Positions 9,025 through 17,400 of a stretch of 64,000 nucleotides of DNA are shown one piece after another (the first letter of the stretch is position 1; each line of letters opens with the position of its first letter). A program made the position numbers and the translations under genes. The notes under the pieces were generated by a model. The model ran no database searches. It saw only the letters and a program-made list of their open reading frames with translations, and was not told where the DNA came from. The stretch spans positions 1 to 64,000 of the forward strand of contig NZ_JAASAG010000007.1 in the NCBI RefSeq assembly GCF_012726265.1, in the 5' to 3' direction. The DNA is from Streptomyces sp. HNM0575. GTDB taxonomy: Bacteria > Actinomycetota > Actinomycetes > Streptomycetales > Streptomycetaceae.

Positions 9025-9054
9025 CTGCCGGGCGCCCCGAGGGGTGCCCGGCAG
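9025..9054 (+). terminator. hairpin terminator after metE
   Basis: CTGCCGGGC at 9025-9033 pairs with GCCCGGCAG at 9046-9054, and GCCCC/GGGG inside the loop extends the stem. It lies between the convergent metE and cbtA genes and could serve both. Confidence 0.7.
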
Positions 9055-9137
9055 TGTCACGAGGCGTGCGCGGCCGGAGCGGCCGCAGCCACCGGCCGGA
9101 GGCGCCGCGCCCGCGGACGCCCGCGGACGCGGCGGCG

Positions 9138-9932
9138 TCAGTTCGCGGCGGGCGCCGTCGACGGCGACGCCTGCCCCTTCTCGCCGTCCGCGCCGTCCGC
9201 GCCTTCCGCGGCCCGGGCTCCGGCACGGGCCCCGAGCGCACGCTCGGCCAGGTGACCGAAGACCAGCCCGAAGGCGGTCCACAGCACCAGCTGCACGGCG
9301 AGCGCCGAGACGCGGAAGCGCCACAGCAGCAACGCCGGGAAATGCTCCGGGAGTTCGTTGACCGACGGCAGGAACGCGTAGGCGAGCCCGACGACGAAGG
9401 CGAAGCCGAGCACGGCCGACACCGTCGCGTACCAGTTGCCCAGACGCGGTGCGAGACGCTTGCCGAGGATCGTCGCGGCGACCGCCAGCAGCACGCTCAG
9501 CAGCACCATCAGGAAGTACAGCGCCGTGCGCCTGTCGATGCTCGCCGGGTCGCCCACCGACGGCGGGTTGGCCGGGTACTTCAGGAACGGCACCAGGTAC
9601 ACGCACACGAACGCGGCACCCGACAGCAGCACCGCCGTCGCCCGCGGACCGAAGCGGCCGACGCGCCCCAGCGCGAAGCTGAAGGCCAGCGACGCGATGC
9701 CGCCGAGGGCCACGCCGTAGACCAGCACGGCCGTGGCGAGACCCGCGGTGGCCTGCATGGTGCGGCTGACGATCTCCTCGCCGTGCTCGTGCGAGTGCGC
9801 CTGCTCGAAGGAGATGGCGGCGTCGACCTGCGGCTCACCCAGGAAGGAGGCAGCCACCAGGGCGAGCAGTCCGGCCACGAGTCCGGCGAGCATGCCCCGT
9901 ACGAGAAGAGTCCTCACTGTTGCAGAGTTCAT
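9138..9932 (-). CDS. cbtA: cobalt transporter subunit CbtA
   Basis: A 264-residue inner membrane protein predicted to act with CbtB in cobalt uptake; the CbtA family has been linked to B12 by its riboswitch contexts. Hydrophobic segments begin at TLLVRGMLAGLVAGLLALVAASF, then four more follow (around residues 60-85, 88-108, 135-157 and 165-190, with another near 200-225). A His/Glu-rich periplasmic loop, EQAHSHEHGEE, near residue 45 is a likely metal-binding site and is typical of CbtA. The ATG at 9932 has GGAGGG five bases upstream. The C-terminal 35 residues are a low-complexity Ala/Gly/Asp tail. cbtB lies 14 bases upstream on the same strand, and the pair is preceded by a cobalamin riboswitch. 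Confidence 0.9.
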   Translation of the reverse strand: MNSATVRTLLVRGMLAGLVAGLLALVAASFLGEPQVDAAISFEQAHSHEHGEEIVSRTMQATAGLATAVLVYGVALGGIASLAFSFALGRVGRFGPRATAVLLSGAAFVCVYLVPFLKYPANPPSVGDPASIDRRTALYFLMVLLSVLLAVAATILGKRLAPRLGNWYATVSAVLGFAFVVGLAYAFLPSVNELPEHFPALLLWRFRVSALAVQLVLWTAFGLVFGHLAERALGARAGARAAEGADGADGEKGQASPSTAPAAN

Positions 9933-9946
9933 CGTGCCCTCCCCGC

Positions 9947-10180
9947 TCAGTGGCAGGGGAAGCCGAGCAGGTGGCGTCCGTCGTGGACCCACTCGTGCAC
10001 GCCCGTGCCGGAGATGAGCGACGTGGCGCCCTGCTCCGCCCCGACGAAGTACAGCAGTACGAGCATCAGCAGGCCGAAGAAGACGGCCCACGGAAGAATC
10101 GCCTTGACCGGCAGCGTCGCGGGAACAGCGGCGCCGGAGGCGGGAGTTGCGGAACCGGGCGAAGCGATGGACTGTGCCAT
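9947..10180 (-). CDS. cbtB: cobalt transporter subunit CbtB
   Basis: A 77-residue membrane protein with one clear helix (ILPWAVFFGLLMLVLLYFVG) and the conserved C-terminal His-rich end GVHEWVHDGRHLLGFPCH, the diagnostic metal-binding tail of CbtB. It is the small partner of CbtA in predicted cobalt import across the cytoplasmic membrane. The ATG at 10180 has AGGAGGT seven bases upstream. It is the first gene after the minus-strand cobalamin riboswitch and leads directly into cbtA. Confidence 0.93.
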   Translation of the reverse strand: MAQSIASPGSATPASGAAVPATLPVKAILPWAVFFGLLMLVLLYFVGAEQGATSLISGTGVHEWVHDGRHLLGFPCH

Positions 10181-10221
10181 GGCAGGACCTCCTGTCGGGA
10201 ACTCGCGTCCCTGTCGATGGA

Positions 10222-10388
10222 GCTCGTGACGGCACCGCGGGTCTGGCTGGCCCCCGCCCGTACGCTGCCGGCGGCAGCAGTCCGGAAGGGGCATACAGTG
10301 GCGCGACCGCGCCGGAGTCTCACCGGCTTCCGCGCTGCCGTCGTCGATGGATACGTGCGGAAGGTATCGCGACAACACCTGCCCGGCC
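10222..10388 (-). ncRNA. cobalamin riboswitch upstream of cbtBA
   Basis: Read on the minus strand the leader contains GCAGGTGTTGTCGCG, then GGAAGCCGGTGAGACTCCGG, then CGGTCGCGCCACTGT, a GC-rich arm with CTGCTGCCGCCGGCAG, and GGGCCAGCCAGACCCG. These are the ordered core blocks of the cobalamin aptamer in the form seen before actinobacterial cobalt transporter genes. It ends about 45 bases before the CbtB start, so control could be at the ribosome site. B12 should shut off cobalt uptake. It occupies most of the 311-base divergent spacer between cbtB and the phosphatase-like gene. Confidence 0.9.
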
Positions 10389-10491
10389 AAGGCCGCCCAT
10401 CACGGGCACATCCCGTACAGGGGGAGCGACAGGGCCGATTCGGGCCGATTCCCTTACGGGGCACGGCCGTTCACGGTGCGAGGAGAGAGCG

Positions 10492-11166
10492 ATGACCACG
10501 CGAGTGACTTTGATCTCGCCCGCACGGAGCGAGTCTTCGGAGGCTTTCCGCTTCGACGACGGGCGTTCGCTGAGCGCCGCCGGACTGCGGGACGCGCGCC
10601 GGGCGAGGGCGGCGGGGGAGGCGCTGCTGCGGGCGGCCGGTGCGAAAGTCCTGTCGCCGTCGCCGCGTTGTGTGCGCACGGCCGAGGAGCTGGGCCTCTC
10701 CGGCGCCGCCTCGCTCACGGACGTACGGCTGTCGGGCTGCGCGACGGGCCGCTGGCGCGGGCGGACGCTGGAGGAGGTGGGCGCCGCGGACCCGGAGGGC
10801 GTCGCGCGGTGGCTGTCGGACCCCGAAAGCGCCCCGCACGGCGGCGAGTCGGTCGCGGCGCTGTGTGCCAGGGCGGGGGAGTGGCTGGCGGACTTGGCCG
10901 ACCGCGAGCACGGCCGGGTGGTGGCGGTCGTGGAGCCCGACGTCGTACGCGCGGCGGTGGTGTGCGCGCTGGGGGCGCCGGCCGGAGGCCTGTGGCGGGT
11001 GGACGTCGCGCCGCTCACGGCAACGGAGTTGAGCGGCCGGGCGGGACGCTGGAACCTCCGCGCGGGCAGGGCCCTCGCCGACTGCGGCGACGGTCACGGT
11101 CACGGCGAGGCCGGCGGCGACCATCACGGTGAGGAAGAGGGCGGAGCCCGCCAGGCCTCCTCCTAG
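10492..11166 (+). CDS. histidine-phosphatase-like protein lacking the RHG motif, His-rich tail
   Basis: The 224-residue protein has the fold-level pattern of the histidine phosphatase (phosphoglycerate mutase-like) superfamily: an opening strand VTLISPA, then SLSAAGLRDARRA, a VRTAEELG block, GRWRGRTLEEV, and HGGESVAALCAR. The catalytic Arg-His-Gly that should follow the first strand is replaced by SPARSES, and the second catalytic His near the C-terminus is Glu (VVAVVEPDVV). Phosphatase activity in the usual sense is therefore unlikely. The last ~30 residues contain DGHGHGEAGGDHHGEEEGG, a plausible metal-binding tail. ATG at 10492 has AGGAGAG six bases upstream. It is divergent from the riboswitch-controlled cbtBA operon. 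A similar LISPA family is familiar from other Streptomyces next to cobalt transporters; function unknown. Confidence 0.8.
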   Translation: MTTRVTLISPARSESSEAFRFDDGRSLSAAGLRDARRARAAGEALLRAAGAKVLSPSPRCVRTAEELGLSGAASLTDVRLSGCATGRWRGRTLEEVGAADPEGVARWLSDPESAPHGGESVAALCARAGEWLADLADREHGRVVAVVEPDVVRAAVVCALGAPAGGLWRVDVAPLTATELSGRAGRWNLRAGRALADCGDGHGHGEAGGDHHGEEEGGARQASS

Positions 11167-11615
11167 CGCGACCCCGCGGGCGGGTCGGCGAACACGCCCT
11201 CCAGGAGCCCCGTGGCCTGCCCCACCTCGATGAGATAGCCGTCGGGATCCCGTACGTAGCACCGCAGTTCGGCCTTGCGGTCGATGGGCGGTGTCAGGAA
11301 CTCGGCGCCCTTGGCGCTCCATTCGCGGTGGCACTCCTGGATGTCGGCCACGCGGATGTTGAGGAAACTGGAGGTGGTGCCCGGATCCTCCGGCGGACGC
11401 AGCGTCACATCGGGCTTGTCGGGGGTGGGGCCGCCGCCGGGGTTCATGATGATCCAGCCGTTGGCGAGCCTGACGATGCACGGGTTCTCCTCCAGCACCA
11501 CCGTGCCGCCGAGGATCTCCGAGTAGAAGGCGCGTGAGCGCGCCACGTCCCGCACCGTCAGGAAGTGGGTCAGGAGGATGCCCGTCTCGGGTGCGGGCAG
11601 ATCTTCGCGTCGCAT
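11163..11615 (-). CDS. VOC (glyoxalase/bleomycin-resistance) superfamily protein
   Basis: A 150-residue protein made of two beta-alpha-beta-beta-beta modules of the vicinal oxygen chelate fold: THFLTVRDVARSRAFYSEIL opens the first, SFLNIRVADIQECHREW the second, and DPDGYLIEVGQ ends it with the conserved Glu metal ligand. VOC members are isomerases, dioxygenases or antibiotic-binding proteins; nothing here settles which. ATG at 11615 is preceded only by a weak GAGAG. The last four bases are shared with the convergent phosphatase-like gene: both genes end with TAG inside the palindrome CTAG at 11163-11166. Confidence 0.85.
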   Translation of the reverse strand: MRREDLPAPETGILLTHFLTVRDVARSRAFYSEILGGTVVLEENPCIVRLANGWIIMNPGGGPTPDKPDVTLRPPEDPGTTSSFLNIRVADIQECHREWSAKGAEFLTPPIDRKAELRCYVRDPDGYLIEVGQATGLLEGVFADPPAGSR

Positions 11616-11771
11616 GGCTCTCGCTTCTCTCGCTTCTCTCGCGGCTTCGGCGCCCGACCGGTGTCGGTGTCGTCGTGTTCCCGCAGCGTATGGACGGACC
11701 CACGCGCACCGGCGCAGCACACGCGGAGCGGCGACGGGTGGGCGACGGGCCCGCGACGGCCCGGCCGCGCG

Positions 11772-13667
11772 CTAGTCGCCGCCGATGTCGGCCCGCACCC
11801 GTGCCGCGCGCACCGCCGCGTGCAGTCCCGCGCTGTCGTAAGAGCCTTGGTGGCGGCGGCCGTTGACGAAGAAGGTGGGCGTGCCCGACACCCCGCTCTC
11901 ATCGGCCGACTCGATGTCCTCGGCGATGCGGTCCGCTCCCGTACGGGCCCGCAGATCCGCGCGGAAGCGTTCGGTGTCCAGGCCCAGCGCCTCCGCCTGG
12001 CGGATCAGCAACGGCACGCTGGTCTCCTCCTGGTTGGCCAGCAGCCAGTCGTGCATCTCCCAGAACGCCCCCTGCACGCCCGCCGCTTCGGTCGCCTCCG
12101 CTCTCAGCTGCGCGTTGGGGTGCACGTCGTGCAGCGGCAGGTGGCGCCACACGTGGCGTACGTCGTCCCTGCCGCTCAGCAGCGCCCGGATGACGGGTTC
12201 CGCTCCGGCGCAGTACGGGCATTCGTGGTCGCCGTACTCGACGAGGGTGACCGTGGCGTCCTCCGGCCCGCGCACATGGTCGCGCTCGTGGTCGACCTCG
12301 GTGGTCAGGTCGAGGAGGGGAGCGGAGGTGCCGAGCAGCGCCCGGCCCTTCAGGCGGTGCGGCAGCATCGCCGTCGCACGCGAGACGCCCCAGGTGACGA
12401 GGGACGCGCACAGCGCCGCGCTGAGCACGCCGATCTTCGCCTCGTCCAACTGCGGCCCGCGGAAGGCGAGTCCGGCGATCAGCAGCGAGACGGTGAAGCC
12501 GATGCCAGCGATCGTCCCGCCGCCCGCGGCCGCCGCCCAGCCGACCGGGGGACGCAGCCTGCCGCCGCTCAGCCGCGTCACCAGCCACGAGACGCCGACG
12601 ATGCCCACGGGCTTGCCCGCGACGAAGCCGACGAGGATGCCGAGCGTGACGGGCGAGGAGAACGCACGGGAGAGCAGCTCACCGGTGATCGGCACGCCCG
12701 TGTTGGCGAGCGCGAACAGCGGCACGATCACATAGCTCGTCCACGGGTGGAACAGGTCCTGCAACCGGTCGTTGGGCGAGATGGCCGCCGCGAGCCCGAC
12801 CCGCGCCGTGCGGGCCAGCTCCCCCGTCGGCTGCTCGCGGAAGAGGCGGAAGAGCCCGCTGGCCCGCTCCAGGTCGCCGCGGGCGGCGGGATACGCGTAC
12901 GTCAGCAGTCCCAGCACCAGGCCCGTGACGACCGGGTCCACACCGGATTCCAGCATCGCGACCCACAGGGCGACGCCCAGCACGGCGTATGCGAAGCCGG
13001 AGGAGACGGTGGCGTACCGCAGCAGCAGCACGACCAGCAGCAGCCCGACCGCCGTCAACAGCGGTACGGCGGCGACGTCTTCGCTGTACACGAGGGCGAT
13101 GACGGCCAGCGCGAGCACGTCGTCGACGACGGTGAAGGTGAGCATGAAAGCGCGCAGCCGGCGCGGGAAGCGCGGGCCCACCAGGGCGAGCATGCCCAGC
13201 GCGAAGGCCGTGTCCGTCGACATCGCCGCGCCCCAGCCCTGCGCGGAGTCGCGGCCCGCGTTGAACGCCAGATAGATCGCGACGGGCACGAGCATGCCGC
13301 CGATCCCCGCGAGCGCGGGCAGGGCGACCCGGCGCCGCTCCCGCAGGTCGCCCATGTCGAACTCGCGTCGCGCCTCCAGCCCGACCACGAAGAAGAAGAA
13401 CGTCATGAGCCCGCTGTTGACCCAGTCGTGCAGGTCGAGCGAGATCCGGTCGTCCGAGACGCCGACGAACAGCCTCGTCGACCACAGCCGCTCGTACGAG
13501 CCGAAGTCGACGTTCGCCCAGATCAGCGCGGCGAGCGTCGCGGACAGCAGCACGGCCGCGCTGCCCGTCTCGGTGCGCAGGAAACGGCGCAGCGGCTGGT
13601 GGAGGCTCGCCCAGGGCGTCGTCCCACCGGTCGGCTCACTGTGGGAAGACCCCCGGGAATCGCTCAT
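11772..13667 (-). CDS. nhaA: NhaA Na+/H+ antiporter fused to a DsbA-like thioredoxin domain
   Basis: Residues about 20-420 are an NhaA sodium/proton antiporter: GLMTFFFFVVGLEARREF, STDTAFALGMLAL (Asp152), and VVDDVLALAVIALVYS (Asp182-Asp183, the ion-binding pair). From about residue 455 a DsbA/thioredoxin_4 domain follows, with VEYGDHECPYC containing the redox motif CPYC (Cys483-Cys486) and the cis-Pro segment SGTPTFFVNG. Total length is 631 residues, against about 390 for NhaA alone. The fusion is known in actinobacteria; the thioredoxin part may face the cytoplasm or exterior depending on helix count. ATG at 13667 has no strong SD; an upstream TTG/ATG frame is Arg-rich and unlikely. It is flanked by the VOC gene and a TerD gene, both on the same strand, with >100-base gaps. 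Confidence 0.93.
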   Translation of the reverse strand: MSDSRGSSHSEPTGGTTPWASLHQPLRRFLRTETGSAAVLLSATLAALIWANVDFGSYERLWSTRLFVGVSDDRISLDLHDWVNSGLMTFFFFVVGLEARREFDMGDLRERRRVALPALAGIGGMLVPVAIYLAFNAGRDSAQGWGAAMSTDTAFALGMLALVGPRFPRRLRAFMLTFTVVDDVLALAVIALVYSEDVAAVPLLTAVGLLLVVLLLRYATVSSGFAYAVLGVALWVAMLESGVDPVVTGLVLGLLTYAYPAARGDLERASGLFRLFREQPTGELARTARVGLAAAISPNDRLQDLFHPWTSYVIVPLFALANTGVPITGELLSRAFSSPVTLGILVGFVAGKPVGIVGVSWLVTRLSGGRLRPPVGWAAAAGGGTIAGIGFTVSLLIAGLAFRGPQLDEAKIGVLSAALCASLVTWGVSRATAMLPHRLKGRALLGTSAPLLDLTTEVDHERDHVRGPEDATVTLVEYGDHECPYCAGAEPVIRALLSGRDDVRHVWRHLPLHDVHPNAQLRAEATEAAGVQGAFWEMHDWLLANQEETSVPLLIRQAEALGLDTERFRADLRARTGADRIAEDIESADESGVSGTPTFFVNGRRHQGSYDSAGLHAAVRAARVRADIGGD

Positions 13668-13756
13668 TCCGCAAGTCTGTCCCGTGGCCCGGCCCCGGCA
13701 CAGCACCGGGGGTGTGCGTCGGAGACCCGCTGGTGACGCCCGGTGGTGACGCCCGG

Positions 13757-14287
13757 TCAGGACTGCTTGCGGCCCATCTCCCGCGCGAAGGACTCAGGCT
13801 CCGTGTCGAAGCCGACGACGCCGCCGTCGAGGTGCCACGCCCCGCCCTCGGCCCGCACGAACTCGGCGACCGTCGCCGCCGTCGAGTCCGGCACGCCCGA
13901 GAAGTCGTCCTCGGCCAGCTTGTCGTACCCCTCGGAGATCTCGACCTCGGTGCTGGAGACGTCGCCGAACGTCAGGCGCCCCGACTGCTGCTGGATCGCG
14001 ACGCCCACCACGACGCGGACGAATGACGGCGCGAGCCGCTCCAGCTCCAGCGTCATGGCCTCGTCGGGACCGAAGCCCTGGCCGGTACGGCTGTCCCTGT
14101 TGAGGGTGATCGTGCCGTCGGGGGCCCGGCTGTCGAAGTGGACGAGATACTCCGGCTCCCCGTACGGATCGTCCGAGGTGTAGGTCGCAGCGACCAGGTC
14201 GAGGTCGTGCACCGGTGCGCCCATGGGAGCGGGGTCCCACTTCAGCGTCACCTCTACCTTTTCGAGGCCCTTGTTCAGACTGCTCAC
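13757..14287 (-). CDS. TerD family stress protein
   Basis: A 176-residue TerD/CABP protein. LEKVEVTLKWDPAP and HDLDLVAATYTSDD form the first calcium-binding half; DGTITLNRDSRTGQGFGPDE is the conserved Ca-binding loop with acidic residues. TerD proteins are cytoplasmic Ca-binding factors tied to tellurite resistance, differentiation and stress in Streptomyces; the biochemical role is unsettled. A GTG start at 14287 is chosen because GGAGGGG lies six bases upstream; longer frames have no SD. A direct repeat (ACTGGATCAA twice) lies 45 bases upstream. No other ter gene is adjacent. Confidence 0.9.
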   Translation of the reverse strand: MSSLNKGLEKVEVTLKWDPAPMGAPVHDLDLVAATYTSDDPYGEPEYLVHFDSRAPDGTITLNRDSRTGQGFGPDEAMTLELERLAPSFVRVVVGVAIQQQSGRLTFGDVSSTEVEISEGYDKLAEDDFSGVPDSTAATVAEFVRAEGGAWHLDGGVVGFDTEPESFAREMGRKQS

Positions 14288-14334
14288 AGACGTCCCCTCC
14301 CGGTCCGGAACGCAGCGGACACCGACCGCCCCCA

Positions 14335-14357
14335 CTGGATCAAACACTGGATCAACT
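14335..14357 (-). promoter_or_regulatory. tandem ACTGGATCAA direct repeat upstream of TerD gene
   Basis: Two copies of ACTGGATCAA, 12 bases apart start to start, lie 48-70 bases before the TerD start. On the coding strand they read TTGATCCAGT twice. Position and spacing (about one helical turn) suggest a regulator or sigma-factor binding site; no partner is known. Confidence 0.35.
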
Positions 14358-14495
14358 GTACTGCCGGAAAAGGGCGGTTGACGTGCCGGGCGCGGCTTCT
14401 CCGCTACCACGCACATGCCGGAGCGGCACCCGGGGGGCGACCGTCCCGGCGCTCGGGGAGGGTCCGGACCGTCGCCCGTCCCGGAGCCGCGAGGG

Positions 14496-17400
14496 TCACC
14501 CCGCGAACGCGGCCAGCACTCCCGCCGCCAGCGCCGCGCGCTCCGTCATGCCGGTGACCGTCGTGTGTTCCGTACGGGCGTGCGCGCCGGCGCCGACCGC
14601 GCCGAGGCCGTCGAGCACCGGAACGCCCGCCGCGAGCACGAAGTTGCCGTCGCTCGCGCCGCCCACCGAGGTCTCCCGCAGAGCGAGCCCGAGGGGCTCG
14701 GCGCAGGCACGGGCAAGGCCGTAGAGGCGGGCCACCCCGGGGGTGCGCTCGAAGACGGGACGGTTCCACTCGCCGGTGACCGTCACCTTCGTACGGGGGT
14801 TCACGGGAGACACCGTCGTGAGGGCGGCCTCGACGCGCTTCTGCTCCGCGGTGGAGGCGACGCGTACGTCGAAGTCGGCGACCGCGCGCCCGGCGGTGAC
14901 GTTGCTGCGCGTACCGCCGTGCAGGACGCCGACGTTGACGGTTGTTCCGGCCGAGAGGTCGGACAGGGCGCTCAGTTGCAGCACCTGGTGTGCGGCCTCC
15001 TCGACGGCGCTGGCACCCGCGGCCGGGTCGAGGCCCGCGTGCGCCTCCACGCCGTCGACGGTGAGCCGGAACAGGCCGACGCCCTTGCGGGCCGTCTTGA
15101 CCGCGCCGTCCGCTGCCGCCTCGAAGACCAGCGCTGCGCGCGAACCGGCGGCCTCGGCGACGATCGCGTCGCTGGAGGCGAGGCTGCCGGTCTCCTCGTC
15201 ACCGTTGAGCATCAACGTGCAGGCGGGGCGCGGCAGTCCGAGCGCGTCCAGCGCGCGCAGCGCCCACACCGCCTGCACCAGCCCGGCCTTCATGTCGAAG
15301 ACGCCCGGCCCGTGTATCCGGTCCTCCTCGCGCCGGAACGGCCACTCCGCCAGGGTGCCGGTGGGCCACACCGTGTCGTAGTGGGCGAGCAGCAGTACGG
15401 GACGGGCCTCGCCGTTCCCCGGTGCCGTACGGGAGGCCGGGTAGCGGCGTACGACCACGTCGCCGGCGACGGCGCCGGCGTCCCCGCGCACCAGCCGCTC
15501 CTCGGTGATCCCGGTGTCTCCCGGTGCGCCGAGCGACTCGTCCAGCCAGCCTCGCAGCCACTCCAGGCAGGAGTTCAGCTCCTCGCGGTCGTCGCTGGAG
15601 CTGCCCTGCGCGGTGTACGCGGCGAGGTCGCGGACCATCTCCTCGCGGCGCTCCTCCAGCCACGCGTGCACGGAACGGGCCTCGCCGCCGCTGAGCCGGG
15701 CACCGGAGGGGAGGCCGCCGGGCGGAGCGGGCGCCGCTGTCGCCGCTGTCGCCGCTGTCGCGGCGGACTCGGCCGACCTGGCAGACCTGGCCGATCCGGC
15801 GCGCTCGGCCGTCCCGGCGTGGGAGACCCCCGCCGTCCCGGGGGGCTCGGCCGACCCGGTGTGGGAGATCCCTGCCTTCCCGTCGGCCTCCGCCGACCCG
15901 TTGGGCTCCGCGGTCCTGCTGGGCTCCGTTGTCGCGGCGGGCTTAGCCGTCGCGGCGGACCCGGCCGACCCGGTGTGGGAGACCCCCGCCGTCGCGGCGG
16001 GCTCGGCCGACCCGGTGTGGGAGGGCCCCGCCGTCCCGGCGTGGGAGGGCCCCGCCTTCCCGTCGGCCTCCGCCGACCCGTTGGGCTCCGCGGTCCTGCT
16101 GGGCTCCGTTGTCGCGGCGGACCCGGCCGTCTCTGTGCGGGAGATCCCTGCCTTTCCGTCGGCCTCCGCCGCCGCGGCGGGCACGGCGAACTCGGCGGGC
16201 GCCGCTGTCGCGGCGGCCGACCTGGGAGACCTGGCCGACCCGGTGCGGGAGGGCCCCGCCGTCTCGGCCGTCTCGGCCGTTCCGGCGTGGGAGATCCCCG
16301 CCGTCCCAGCGGGCTCGGCCGTCCCGGTGGCCTCCGCGGTCCTGCTGGGCTCCGCTGTCGCGGCGGGCTCAGCCGTCGCGGCCGACCCGGCCGTCCCAGC
16401 ATGGGAGACCCCCGCCGTACCGGCGGGCCCCGTCGCACCCGCGGGCCGTAGGCCCGCTTCCGTCGTCAGGCGGTCCAGTTCGTACAGGCGGGACTCCGAC
16501 ATCCCCCCGGGGTCCGCCTCCAGCTCCCGGAGGCCGTCGATGACCGCACGCAGCACGGGCGTTGCGATGCCCGCGTGTTCCGCTTCCGCGAAGACCGTCG
16601 CGTAGTGCGTGGTCACCTCGACGGGGCGGCGGCGCACCACGATGTCGCGCCAGATGCCGCTGCGGTCCTTCGGCTGGGTGCGCAGCCAGGCCGTGAGCCG
16701 GTCGGTGGCCGCCTCCCGTACGCCCGCAGGGGTGCCCTCGCGGAAGGCCTGCGCCTCGAAGGCGTCGAACGGTTCGAGCCGTATGCCCAGGGTCCCGGCG
16801 ACGGCGAAGATCTCGTGCACCAGCGCGTACATCGCCTCGCGGTGACGGTCGATCAGGTCGGCCATCGCGTCGTCCGCGAGGGAGGTCGCGGCGAGCATCG
16901 CGCCGAAACCGGCCTTGGCCCACAGGTAGCCCTCGACGTTGTCGGTGGCGTGGGCGGGTCCCCAGGCCTGGAGGTCGCCGACCAGGCGGCGTACGCGCTC
17001 CGAGACGGGTGCGCCGTCGGGCTCGCCCACGACGAACGCGCCGGGGCCGCCGTCGCGTACGACCCCCGGCCCGGTCACGTCCGCGAAGATGTTCACGAAC
17101 GCGGCGACGGTGCGTTCCGCGCCCAAGTGCCGTGCGATCAGTGCCTCGTTGAAGCCGTTCTGCACGGAGACGGCATAGCCGTCGGGCGCGAGCCTCGGCG
17201 CGATCCAGCGCACCGCGCCCTCGGTGGCCTGCGCCTTGACGGCGAGCAGCACGCGCGTGAGCTGCCCGGGGTGCGGTCCGCCGTGTTCCGTTTCGAACTC
17301 CGCGGGCGTGACGGCGGGCACGCGTACGGCCGTGAAGCCGCCGTTCCCGTGCTCGACCGTCAGGCCGCGCTCCCTGATCGCCGCCACGTGCTCGGCGTCG

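Noticed and set aside
11565..13736. 723-codon plus-strand open frame over nhaA
   Set aside because: Arg/Gln/His-rich antisense shadow of the NhaA-DsbA gene.
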